Assembly: GCF_028368975.1 (NCBI RefSeq)
Contig: NZ_JAQNDM010000002.1
Coordinates: 5,450,425-5,514,424 of the forward strand
Direction: 5' to 3'
DNA from: Stigmatella ashevillena
GTDB lineage: Bacteria > Myxococcota > Myxococcia > Myxococcales > Myxococcaceae
DNA length: 64,000 nt
Within the stretch, counting starts at the first letter, position 1; every line of letters starts with the position of its first letter. Positions 56,644 through 64,000 of the stretch are shown piece after piece. The position numbers and the translations under genes were made by a program. Below the pieces are notes generated by a model, which saw only the letters and a program-made list of their open reading frames with translations, was not told the origin of the DNA and did not search any database.

Positions 56644-57422
56644 GCGGTGAGGGCGGCGAAAAGCTGCGTTCACTCGTCGTCGAGGACGAGTGGGCAGCGC
56701 GAAACTACCTCGTCGAGCTCTTGGATGGCTCCAACCTGGCCCAGGTCACGGGCGCCGTCGCGTCCGCAAAGGAGGCTCGGGAGATCCTGCTCGGCGACGG
56801 GCGGCTCGCGTTCGATGTCGTGTTTCTGGACATTCGGCTCTCCGGCGGCAGAAACGAGGGGCTGGACATCGCGCGCGAGCTCGCAGCGCTGTCCCAGCCT
56901 CCCTTGCTCGTGCTCGCGACCGCGTTCAATGTGCACGCGCCCGAAGCGTATGATCTCGGAGTCGCCGACTACCTGCTCAAACCCTTCACCGAGCAACGCG
57001 TCGAGCAGTGTTTGCACAGGCTTCGGGCACGCCGTCCGAGGCTGCAGCCCGCGGGCCCCCTGCGAATCGCCGCGCGGCGGCAGAAGAGTCTGGTCTTCTT
57101 CGACCGCGACGAAGTGTGGGCGTTCGAGGCGGCGGAACGCTTGACTCGAGTGCACACCGCCCAGGGTGTTTTCGACGTGGACCTGTCGCTGTCTGCGATT
57201 GAGGCATCATTCGGCCGTGCGCTCGCTCGAGTCCACCGTAACTGGCTGGTCAATGTGACGCACATCAAGGAGTTCGAGCGCGACAGCGAAACCCGGGTAT
57301 GGGTGGGCGAGGGGCTGGTGGCGGACGGTCGCGGTATCCATGTGCCTGTTGCTCGTGAGCGCGCGCAACAGTTGCGCGACATGCTGCTCGCCAGCGCGAC
57401 GGGGTTACGCCGCAAGACTTGA
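56640..57422 (+). CDS. LytTR-family response regulator (second copy)
   Basis: A 260-residue regulator. The receiver has VVEDEWAARNYL, phospho-acceptor Asp in VVFLDIRLSGG, and Lys in LLKPFTEQ; the LytTR domain contains VFFDRDEVWAFEAAERLTRV and ARVHRNWLVNVTHIKEFERD. The stop is followed by 159 bases without a gene before the convergent monooxygenase gene. It forms a two-component system with the overlapping kinase gene. Confidence 0.88.
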   Translation: MSGEGGEKLRSLVVEDEWAARNYLVELLDGSNLAQVTGAVASAKEAREILLGDGRLAFDVVFLDIRLSGGRNEGLDIARELAALSQPPLLVLATAFNVHAPEAYDLGVADYLLKPFTEQRVEQCLHRLRARRPRLQPAGPLRIAARRQKSLVFFDRDEVWAFEAAERLTRVHTAQGVFDVDLSLSAIEASFGRALARVHRNWLVNVTHIKEFERDSETRVWVGEGLVADGRGIHVPVARERAQQLRDMLLASATGLRRKT

Positions 57423-57581
57423 GCTCGATGGCACGCGGACCAGGGTCCGGCGAGAGCTTGCTCTGCGCGACAGGAGCAAGCGCACGCAGGTCACGCACTC
57501 GGTTCGTGTCCGCAGGTTCGAGCTGGGAGCCCCGCCCCCTGGCGTACGTGCCGACATCGCAAACGGCAGCCTCACCCGCCG

Positions 57582-58766
57582 CTAGTCGTTCTTGAGCGCG
57601 AACGGCAGCGTCAGCGCTCCGAAGTCCGGAATGCCGCCTGGGGAGGCGGTCTCCCCCTCATCCGTCGGGTCGTCAGGCTGAGCGTTCTGCTCCAGCGCAA
57701 TGTCCTGATTGCGAATCACATAGGCGCGCAGGCCGTCCTCGTACGCGGCGATCCCACCCACCAGATCATCCTTGTGCGTGGCGAGCCCGCCGGCCAGGAC
57801 GTAGGCGCCGACCATCGCGACCGTGGTGCCCTGACCTGTCCCCAGAGAGATGGCGTAGCCAGCATCGCCGACCAACACGATCCGCCCGCGTGACCAACTG
57901 TTCATGCGAACCTGACTCAGCGAGTAGAAGTGGAAGTCGGTCGCGCGCAGCATGTGTTCCACGATCTGCGGAATCACCCAGCCCGCGCCGGCGACGCGAT
58001 CGGCCAGCAACCGTTTCTGCGCGTCGATGTCTCGGAAGTCGTAGTCGATCCCCTTCGGAGCGCTGAAGCCGAGATACGCCCTCGCGTTGACGTCCTTTCG
58101 CAGGCCCATGACCAGCGCGCCGACAGAGTCAGGCTGCTGGTACATGACTTGCCAGCGCTCAAGACCGAGGAAGTTCGGCATGCCGAACGTCGCGACGTAC
58201 AGGTCACCGAAAGTGCGCAGGAACTGCTCGTCGGGGCCGAAGGCAATCCTCCGCACCCGCGAATACAATCCGTCGGCGCCAATCACGAGCTCGAACCGGC
58301 GCGGCGCGGCCGTGACGAACGTGACGTCGACGCCCGACCCGTCCTGGGTCAGCGACTCAATGGAATCACCGAAGATGTACTCGACCTGGTCGCCCACGGC
58401 TTCGTGAAGCACGTGACAGAGGTCATCGCGCATGATCTCGACATCGGCGCTGTCGAGCCGGCCGCCCGTCAAGGTGCTCTCCGTGCTCCGGAAGATTTCC
58501 TGACCGTCCGAGTCGACCACGGCCATTCCCGTCAGCTTCGTGCTTCGCTCACGCATCGCGCCGAGGATGGCCATCCGCTCCGCGACCTCGAGGGCCGGAC
58601 CGCGCACATCGAGCGCATGACCACCCGGACGCAGATGCGGCGCACGCTCGACCATCGTGACCGCGAAGCCGTAGCGGACGAGCCAATAGGCGATCGTGAG
58701 ACCAGAAATGCTGGCGCCGGAGACCAGCACCCGGGTGTCGGTACGCTTCGGAGTCGTGGAGTTCAT
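57582..58766 (-). CDS. FAD-dependent aromatic-hydroxylase-like monooxygenase
   Basis: A 394-residue group A flavoprotein monooxygenase. The N-terminal Rossmann motif is VLVSGASISGLTIAYWLVRY, with GGHALDVRG after the FAD Glu (MVERAPHLRPGG); the DG motif is LVIGADGLYSRVR and the GD motif is RIVLVGDAGYAISLGTGQGT. Such enzymes hydroxylate aromatic or polyketide substrates or antibiotics with NAD(P)H. A LysR gene is divergent, 87 bases away, so this gene is probably its target. ATG 58766; ribosome site GGGAGG cannot be seen clearly upstream, but the start fits the family. Confidence 0.87.
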   Translation of the reverse strand: MNSTTPKRTDTRVLVSGASISGLTIAYWLVRYGFAVTMVERAPHLRPGGHALDVRGPALEVAERMAILGAMRERSTKLTGMAVVDSDGQEIFRSTESTLTGGRLDSADVEIMRDDLCHVLHEAVGDQVEYIFGDSIESLTQDGSGVDVTFVTAAPRRFELVIGADGLYSRVRRIAFGPDEQFLRTFGDLYVATFGMPNFLGLERWQVMYQQPDSVGALVMGLRKDVNARAYLGFSAPKGIDYDFRDIDAQKRLLADRVAGAGWVIPQIVEHMLRATDFHFYSLSQVRMNSWSRGRIVLVGDAGYAISLGTGQGTTVAMVGAYVLAGGLATHKDDLVGGIAAYEDGLRAYVIRNQDIALEQNAQPDDPTDEGETASPGGIPDFGALTLPFALKND

Positions 58767-58780
58767 GGGAGGCCACCGTA

Positions 58781-58793
58781 GGTTTCTCGAACC
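58781..58793. promoter_or_regulatory. Candidate LysR operator in the divergent region
   Basis: GGTT-tctcg-AACC (58781-58793) is a short dyad with a T-N11-A spacing in the 87-base gap between the monooxygenase and LysR starts. It is the only symmetric element there; it is weak. Confidence 0.3.
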
Positions 58794-58853
58794 AAGCCGT
58801 CCAAGACATTGATTGCACTGCTATGATGCCTCTAGGGTAACGGTCTTGAGACC

Positions 58854-59813
58854 ATGGAACTCCGACACCTGCGCTACTTCGTGACGATCGCCGAGGAGCA
58901 GAACTTCCGCCGAGCCGCCACCATGCTCCACGTTTCGCAGTCTCCGCTGAGTCGGCAAATGAAGGACCTCGAGGAGGAGATGGGCGTTGCCCTCTTCGCG
59001 CCCGAGGGACGCGGAATCAAGCTCACGGCCGCTGGGAAGGCCTTCGCGGAGAGAGCCAGGAGCATCCTCGCGAGCGTCGACACAGCCGTCGACGAAGCCA
59101 AGGGAATCGCCGAAGGCAGGCTCGGCACCGTGGTCATCGGCTTTGAAACGGGAACGACCTTCATGGGCGCGTTCTTGTCCCTCGTCGCGGCGTTTCGCCG
59201 GCGAACGCCTCGTGTCGGCCTGCAGCTCGTCCCCATGAGCAGCCTCGAGCAGTGGACGGCGCTGCGGCAAGGGACGATTACCTTCGGCTACGGGGCCTAC
59301 GCGCCCAGTGACGACGCCCTGGGCCACCTGGAGATGAGCCATGACCGGCTCGGGCTGCTTCTCTCCCTTGAGCATCGACTCGCACGGCCCAAGAAGATCC
59401 GGCTTCGAGACATCGAGAGCGAGCGCGTGCTCCTCCAGCCACGTCAGCTCTATCCGCGGCTCCACGCGGACATCATCACGGCGGCGCGCACACAGGGCGT
59501 GACGCTGCACGTGACGGCAGAGGTGCTCGACCTGGAGGCGCTCCTGGCGCTGGTCGTGATCGGCGACGCGATCACCTTCCTCACGGAGAAGTACTGGGAA
59601 CCCGCTTCGCAGGCCTCGTTGCTGTGGCGGCCCGTGGAAGACCTCCACATCCATCTGAGCGAGTTCGTCACATGGCGCGCGGAGGACGCCGACGCGCCCG
59701 TCGTGCGAGCGCTGATCGAGAGCGCACGAGAAGTGAGCCCGATCCTGCAAGGCGCTGCAGACCGCACGCGCTCCTCCAAGGCCGCCCAGCGAAAACGTCG
59801 CAGCACGCGCTGA
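58854..59813 (+). CDS. LysR-family transcription regulator
   Basis: A 319-residue LysR protein. The winged HTH is at residues 1-60 (MELRHLRYFVTIAEEQNFRR, AATMLHVSQSPLSRQMKDLE) and the substrate-binding domain starts at TVVIGFETGTTFMGAFLSLV. A basic tail follows (SSKAAQRKRRSTR). LysR genes typically control the divergent neighbour, here the FAD monooxygenase, with a small aromatic molecule as effector; that is inference. ATG 58854 is a standard start. Confidence 0.9.
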   Translation: MELRHLRYFVTIAEEQNFRRAATMLHVSQSPLSRQMKDLEEEMGVALFAPEGRGIKLTAAGKAFAERARSILASVDTAVDEAKGIAEGRLGTVVIGFETGTTFMGAFLSLVAAFRRRTPRVGLQLVPMSSLEQWTALRQGTITFGYGAYAPSDDALGHLEMSHDRLGLLLSLEHRLARPKKIRLRDIESERVLLQPRQLYPRLHADIITAARTQGVTLHVTAEVLDLEALLALVVIGDAITFLTEKYWEPASQASLLWRPVEDLHIHLSEFVTWRAEDADAPVVRALIESAREVSPILQGAADRTRSSKAAQRKRRSTR

Positions 59814-59818
59814 GCGTC

Positions 59819-59997
59819 TCAACGGGCGACCACGAGAACAACGTGTGTCCCCTCTGCTTGGAACTGGGCCCAGTAGATGCCCGAATCATCCACGGCCAGG
59901 ACATTCCCAGGACTGTCCGCGTAGGCGATGTTCGTCACGGCGCCGCCGCTCTTGGAGATCTTGTTGAGCCCGTGTAGTCGTCCGGGTAGGCGCCGCC
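59819..59997 (-). pseudogene. 3' fragment of a beta-propeller-type lipoprotein
   Basis: The end of this minus-strand frame, LNKISKSGGAVTNIAYADSP, GNVLAVDDSGIYWAQFQAEG and THVVLVVAR, has the repeated SGGA ... LAVDxxxIYW pattern common in myxobacterial propeller lipoproteins. Just upstream a shift of frame is needed (DDYTG would continue in another phase), and the IS-like remnant begins. Only about 60 codons remain, so it is a broken gene. Confidence 0.45.
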
Positions 59998-60001
59998 GGA
60001 G

Positions 60002-60319
60002 ATGGCACGCTGCGCGGGCCCCTTGCGCTTCCTTCAGCAGTGCGTCAATGCGAGTGAGCGAGGCGCGCACGGGCAGCGCGTCTCCACCCTGGTGACCTAC
60101 GGCGTGGGCGTAGATGGGCACCGACACCTGCTGACAATCACGCTGAGCGCAAGCGAGCCGGAGGCCATGAAGTGCCTTCGCGAGGGCTCCGACTGGAAGC
60201 GCCTGCGCCCTGGACGCTACTGGCAGGTGATGCCGGGCAGGCCCCGGTACGCGCCCTGCGCCGTCCACCGCGTGTACGGTGTCCCGCAGGCCCCCGAGTA
60301 CGGGTCATCCGAGCCGTAG
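60002..60319 (+). mobile_element. Degenerate IS256/Mutator-type transposase remnant
   Basis: The frame translates to LVTYGVGVDGHRHLLTITLS and ASEPEA, which recalls the GV(D)-x-G-x-R-x-LLG strand of IS256-family transposases, but then departs and overlaps the M23 gene on the opposite strand. Only roughly 60 codons look related, and no terminal repeats were found. Confidence 0.35.
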
Positions 60320-60870
60320 CCGGGGACCCAGTACTCGAAGTGCAGGTGCGGCCCCGTGGAGGCCCCGGACGAGCCCACGCGCGCAATCCAGTTGCCGCAG
60401 GTGAGCGTGGTGCCCCGGGCGTACTGCTGTGTCCAGGCCTTCAGGTGCCAGTACCAGGTCTGGGTGTTATCTGGGTGCCGCATGATGATGTAGTTGGCCG
60501 TGTAGAGACCGCAGGCGGCGTACGGGTTGCCCTGGTCCCAGTAGTTGCACCTGTCGTAGTACCCGTCCACCGTGGACTCGATGTAGCCCCGGGCGGCGTT
60601 CATCGCCCAGACGCCGTAGTCCATCTTGCTGAACCCGCCGACCAGGGCGTAGTCGGTGCCCATGTGGCCGCTGTAGCGCACGCCGCCACAGGCGTAATCC
60701 CTGCCGCCGTAATCCCGGTACGCACTCACCACGCAGCCGCCGTTTCCGCACTGGTCCGCCAGCTGCGACGCGGGGAATCGGAACATCGTCTGCGCGGAGG
60801 AGACCGCCGGGAAGGCCAGCAGCGAGACCGCCAGCACCGCGGTGAGCGTCTTCGTCATCGAGCCAATCAC
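60217..60870 (-). CDS. Secreted M23-type peptidase
   Basis: A 217-residue exported protein. A signal peptide (TKTLTAVLAVSLLAFPAVSSA) starts at GTG 60870 or ATG 60858. The lysostaphin-type fold has HMGTDYAL (first metal ligands His and Asp) and GPHLHFEYW (HxH motif), with paired cysteines (CGNGGC, DRCNYW, CGLY, TCGNW, GACGTPY) for a disulfide-rich shell. It is predicted to cut peptidoglycan cross-bridges or small peptides. The GTG overlaps the stop of the upstream propeller gene as GTGA, so the two are coupled. Confidence 0.82.
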   Translation of the reverse strand: MIGSMTKTLTAVLAVSLLAFPAVSSAQTMFRFPASQLADQCGNGGCVVSAYRDYGGRDYACGGVRYSGHMGTDYALVGGFSKMDYGVWAMNAARGYIESTVDGYYDRCNYWDQGNPYAACGLYTANYIIMRHPDNTQTWYWHLKAWTQQYARGTTLTCGNWIARVGSSGASTGPHLHFEYWVPGYGSDDPYSGACGTPYTRWTAQGAYRGLPGITCQ

Positions 60871-61727
60871 TTGTCACCGCCCAGGTCCGGAGCCGCCGCG
60901 CCCGTGCGCACGTTCAGCGTCCAGAACGCGCCGCCGCCGGCGTTGTAGCGAAGCACGTCGTCACTCAACCACTCCATGTGGTGACTGGAAACGGGCGGGG
61001 GGACGAACTCCTTCGGGGGTCCACCAAACAGCATCCAGTTCTCCAGGCCCACGTTGGTGAGCTGCCGGGGCTCCGCGCCGTCCACGTCCGTGACGTAGAA
61101 GGACGCCACGGTGGTGCGGCCAGAGACGAAGATCACCGTCCTGCCATCCGGGGAGATGCTGGGCGTCGCGTCGACACCGGGACCGTCCGCCAGCACCTTC
61201 ACCTGGCCCTTCAGGTCGATGATGCCCACGGACGTCTCGTGCTTGTGGCTGGCGGACGTCTGCAGCGTGGCCACCAGCGCGTCGCCCTTCGCCGCCGGGA
61301 ACAGGTCTCCGCCCACGCCTCGGGCCAGCAGCCGCTCACGGCCGTTGGCCTCGCGCAGGCGCAGGTTGCCCTCGCCATCCAGCAGCGCCACGTCCCGCCC
61401 CACCGAGCGGGCCTCGCGGTACTTGAACTCCCGGTCCACCACGCGGACGGCGCCCGTCACCTCGTCGTACTGGACGATGGCCAGCAGCGGCAGCTCGTCC
61501 GTGCCCAGCGGCTGCTCCGGAATCTCCGCGACCACGCCCGCCAGCATTCCCCGGCCCTGGCCAAAGAGGTGGATGAAGCGCGCCTTGGGGCCGAACTCCT
61601 TCGCGACGACCGGGACGAGGCGCTCGCGCGCCTTCGTCACACGCCGCAGGTCCGCCGGGTTCATGCGGTCTGCTGCAAGGGCCTGGGTGGCCAACAACAC
61701 TGTCAGTGCCAGGAATGGCCTTTTCAT
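60867..61727 (-). CDS. TolB-like PD40 beta-propeller protein
   Basis: A 286-residue exported protein. MKRPFLALTVLLATQALA is a signal peptide. Later there are PD40/WD-type repeats: ATPSISPDGRTVIFVSGRTT, YVTDVDGAEPRQLTN and MEWLSDDVLRYNAGGGAF. The first half is a beta region with LLAIVQYDEVTGAVRVVDRE. Function unknown; coupling to the M23 peptidase gene by a GTGA overlap suggests a shared role in the envelope. Confidence 0.75.
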   Translation of the reverse strand: MKRPFLALTVLLATQALAADRMNPADLRRVTKARERLVPVVAKEFGPKARFIHLFGQGRGMLAGVVAEIPEQPLGTDELPLLAIVQYDEVTGAVRVVDREFKYREARSVGRDVALLDGEGNLRLREANGRERLLARGVGGDLFPAAKGDALVATLQTSASHKHETSVGIIDLKGQVKVLADGPGVDATPSISPDGRTVIFVSGRTTVASFYVTDVDGAEPRQLTNVGLENWMLFGGPPKEFVPPPVSSHHMEWLSDDVLRYNAGGGAFWTLNVRTGAAAPDLGGDK

Positions 61728-62045
61728 TTTGTTCCAGCTCGATGGGAGAAAACACGTGGGTGAAATATGGCGAAATGGTTTTCTCGCGCGCTGGCAGCGA
61801 GTTGCTTAGAAAGCTGGGTGACGGACGCCTATTTCTGCCCTTGAGCCGCCTGGATCCGGCCCCAGCCCCCCCGCCTGGTATGTGGTGCGGGACACATTCC
61901 AATGACTGCCATCACCGTCTCCTGTCCGTGAGGGCGCTCCTCCGCACGCCTTCCGTCCCTCGCATAAGCAGTTTTTTAGCATTTCGTTGGGACGGCTTTG
62001 GTCCCGGGGGCTCTACAGAGGTGGAACCCCTTGGTCCCGGACACC
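61728..62045. other. Divergent intergenic region
   Basis: The region of 318 bases holds the divergent starts of the propeller and HEAT genes. TTGGTCCCGG occurs twice close to the HEAT gene (at about 61999 and 62031). An AT-rich patch GCATAAGCAGTTTTTTAGCA lies near 61970. No gene or RNA was recognised; promoters are expected here, but no clear -35/-10 pair can be named. Confidence 0.4.
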
Positions 62046-63269
62046 ATGCCTCCAGACGCTCTGCCTCGCGCCACCTCCCCCATCCAGCGCCCTTCGCGCC
62101 GGCGCTTCATCCTCGGTGCCACAGTCCTGGGCGCGGCGGTCCTGCTCGCGGGTGTTGCGCTGATCGTCAGCCCTCATGAGGCGGAGGGCAGGGGCGAGAC
62201 GCATCCTGCGGCCGTGCCGGGCAGCCCGAACCAGGGGCCCCCCCGGCAGGGCGCCACTGCCGGGCTGAACGGCCCTGGAGGCGCTGCGCAGGAGGCCGTC
62301 GCAGCCCCTCCGAGGTTCGAATCCACGACGTGCTGGCCGGAACTGGAACGCTTCAACGACCACGTGACGATCGAGAACTTCCGCGCGTGGGCCGAGCCCC
62401 TGCTGGCCGCGCGCGAGCCGCTCGTCCGGGATTACCTGAAGGAGCGGCTCACGGAACTGATCGGGGGGGATGCGGGCCGCGCCAGCCAAGTGCTGGACTG
62501 GGTCCGCGAGGCCGGGCCCAAGGACTTCAAGGTGTACCTGTCGGCCCTCCGGGACTCCGAGGCCATCCACCTGCCCCAGGTCGCGGCGCGGCTCACGGAC
62601 ATGGGGTTGGATGGCAGTCTCGAGCCCAATCAACGCGCGGGCTTCCTGTCGGCCCTGGACACCCAGAAGCGGCTCGAACCCGCGGCGCTCACGCGGTTGG
62701 CGGACTTCGCCAAGGATCCCGTTTCCGGGGAGGCGGGCTGGGCCGCTACCCGCACCATCGCGCGGGTCATGAAGCGGGACTTCCACCAGAACGGCAGCCT
62801 CACGCCTTATCTGGACAAGCTGCTCACCATCGGCGCCGAATCGCCGGACGAGCAGATCCGCTACCTGGCACTGTCGATGCCCATGCACGCGGCGCCCGTG
62901 CTCGATGCCGAGGCCACCGAGCGGTACACGCGGATCCTCGCCACCGAGGGCAGCGAGGACGGCCGGGAGGCGGCGGTGCACAACCTCTCCCTGTCCCAGG
63001 ACAAGGCCAAGGTGCTGGAACTGTTCGGCCGCTCCTTCGAGACCGAGCAGGACGTGTGCGTGCGCTGGGCGCTGTTCCGCTTCGCGGCGCGCGCCGCGGG
63101 CAGGGACGCGCTCCCGGTCATGGCGAACATGGCCATGACGGACCCGCGCTTCCAGCCGGACTACCAGACCTTCGAGCGGCTCTATGCCAGCGGCACCCTG
63201 GACTTCGTGCGGCTGTGGAACAGCCTGCCCGATCAGGATCCTCACCACTGCCTTGACCGCCACGACTGA
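62046..63269 (+). CDS. Membrane-anchored HEAT-repeat protein
   Basis: A 407-residue protein with a Pro-rich basic start (PIQRPSRRRF), one membrane helix (ILGATVLGAAVLLAGVALIV, about 21-40), a Pro/Gly-rich spacer and about 290 residues of helical HEAT/ARM-type repeats outside (YLKERLTELIGGDAGRASQV, SALRDSEAIHLPQVAARLTD, GWAATRTIARVMKRDFHQNG). It ends with HHCLDRHD and contains CWPELERF near the start of the repeats. ATG 62046 lacks a strong ribosome site. A second HEAT protein follows 15 bases downstream and is probably co-transcribed. Confidence 0.7.
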   Translation: MPPDALPRATSPIQRPSRRRFILGATVLGAAVLLAGVALIVSPHEAEGRGETHPAAVPGSPNQGPPRQGATAGLNGPGGAAQEAVAAPPRFESTTCWPELERFNDHVTIENFRAWAEPLLAAREPLVRDYLKERLTELIGGDAGRASQVLDWVREAGPKDFKVYLSALRDSEAIHLPQVAARLTDMGLDGSLEPNQRAGFLSALDTQKRLEPAALTRLADFAKDPVSGEAGWAATRTIARVMKRDFHQNGSLTPYLDKLLTIGAESPDEQIRYLALSMPMHAAPVLDAEATERYTRILATEGSEDGREAAVHNLSLSQDKAKVLELFGRSFETEQDVCVRWALFRFAARAAGRDALPVMANMAMTDPRFQPDYQTFERLYASGTLDFVRLWNSLPDQDPHHCLDRHD

Positions 63270-63284
63270 GCCCGCGAGCCCGCT

Positions 63285-64000
63285 ATGACGCACTTCACCT
63301 CCTTCCGCTTGAGCGTGCCCGGCCTGCTGGCCCTCACGCTTTGCCCGCTGCTGACCGCGCCGGCCTTCGCGCAGGCGGCCTCCTTGGGCCCGGCCCCCGT
63401 ACACCAGGGGGAGACGTGCTCGGTTCAGGGCTTGATGGACCAGATCCGGCGAGGACTCGGCTCGAAGTCGGAGGCGTACAAGCGCTACCTGCGCACGCTC
63501 CTGTGCGAGTCCGCCGTCACCTTGCCCGACAGCGAGCTGCGGGCGGCATTCGAGCGGGAGGCGGATCCCGCCATGGCCGAGCACCTGGCGGCGGCCCTTG
63601 TCGCGCGGACCGAGCGCGGTGTGGACCCCAGTGCCATGCAGGCCGTGGCGAAGCGGGCCCTGGAGGATCGCGACCCACAGGTTCGCGCCGCCACGGTCCG
63701 CGCCATGCGGCGGACCAGCGCCACGGAGAGCACGGGCGACATGTATGAGCGTCTGGTGAGGGACGCCTCGCCCGAGGTGCGCATGGAGGCCGCAGCCAAC
63801 CTCATCGAGGACAACCAGTTCGTCTACTCAGGCCACCATGGCCCGGCCGCGGACATGGCGGTGGCGGCGGCGGCCGCCTCCACGGATCCGAAGGTGACCG
63901 CGAAGATCCTCGGCAGCCTCTCGACCGAGGCGATCAGCGACGGCTCGACAAGCCGACTCAAGTCACTGCTGCAAAGCGACGACGCGGACGTCCGCGCCGC
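63285..64000 (+). CDS. Secreted HEAT-repeat protein, 5' part only
   Basis: The first 238 codons of an exported protein; it runs off the right edge. MTHFTSFRLSVPGLLALTLC to PAFA is a signal peptide. HEAT-type repeats include AVAKRALEDRDPQVRAATVR, MYERLVRDASPEVRMEAAAN and MAVAAAAASTDPKVTAKIL. Two cysteines (ETCSVQG and LLCESA) may pair. It starts 15 bases after the preceding HEAT protein stop and likely acts with it. Confidence 0.7.
   Translation, partial: MTHFTSFRLSVPGLLALTLCPLLTAPAFAQAASLGPAPVHQGETCSVQGLMDQIRRGLGSKSEAYKRYLRTLLCESAVTLPDSELRAAFEREADPAMAEHLAAALVARTERGVDPSAMQAVAKRALEDRDPQVRAATVRAMRRTSATESTGDMYERLVRDASPEVRMEAAANLIEDNQFVYSGHHGPAADMAVAAAAASTDPKVTAKILGSLSTEAISDGSTSRLKSLLQSDDADVRA

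Noticed and set aside
1-64000. CRISPR arrays, rRNA, complete tRNA genes, riboswitches or origins
   Set aside because: No regularly spaced repeats, no tRNA cloverleaf with CCA end and no conserved riboswitch core were recognised by eye; a covariance-model scan would be decisive.

Overview
The window is high-GC DNA from a myxobacterium, most likely of the Cystobacterineae/Archangiaceae-Myxococcaceae type. The reasons are a Ser/Thr kinase fused to TPRs, a second membrane Ser/Thr kinase, an FHA-type sigma-54 activator, DUSAM and Imm11 proteins, a PilY1-like secreted protein, many lipoproteins and a Gld-like ABC operon. No rRNA, complete tRNA, replication origin or CRISPR array was seen.

Layout. 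1-11.6 kb: 5' end of a PilY1-like gene, a GT1 glycosyltransferase, a LytS/LytTR two-component pair, a lipoprotein/membrane-protein pair, a sigma-54 activator with its own apparent target gene, and a 1205-residue kinase-TPR protein. 11.9-19.8 kb: an accessory island with an HTH/PIN toxin-antitoxin pair, a broken kinase copy, a Cys-rich orphan module with a DUSAM protein, an intact membrane Ser/Thr kinase, a SitA-like lipoprotein toxin with a C-terminal AHH nuclease and its Imm11 immunity gene, and phage-like or unrecognised genes. 19.8-25.4 kb (minus): an exbB-exbD-tonB-TonB receptor-lipoprotein operon. 25.5-30.4 kb (minus): a Gld-like ABC exporter operon. 30.5-34 kb: a truncated exbB copy, a secreted PLL-type beta-propeller protein under a sigma-54 promoter, and a histidine-kinase-like protein that has lost its phospho-acceptor His. 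34-36.6 kb: a second toxin/immunity patch, including a lipoprotein gene interrupted by an in-frame UGA where a related protein has Cys. 36.6-45 kb: a conserved unknown, a VAO-family flavoenzyme, a sigma-54-controlled repeat protein followed by a trigger-factor-like chaperone, and a GH31 glycosidase with two almost identical C-terminal carbohydrate-binding modules. 45-51.5 kb: lipoproteins, a metzincin-type protease and an ankyrin protein. 51.6-55.5 kb: IS66-like debris, a nuclease toxin/immunity pair, a tmRNA-like 3' hairpin and two decayed genes. 55.5-64 kb: a second LytS/LytTR pair, a divergent FAD monooxygenase/LysR pair, transposase debris, an M23 peptidase, a TolB-like protein and two HEAT-repeat proteins, the last cut by the window edge.

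The main systems-level reading is regulatory. The FHA-type activator at 5.8-7.4 kb is followed by an inverted-repeat enhancer and a GG-N10-GC promoter in front of a small gene. The same 14-base core lies upstream of another GG-N10-GC promoter in front of the beta-propeller gene 24 kb away, suggesting a two-gene regulon. A third sigma-54 promoter with a different palindrome drives the repeat protein/chaperone pair. The second theme is kin-competition: several toxin/immunity modules at different stages of assembly and decay.
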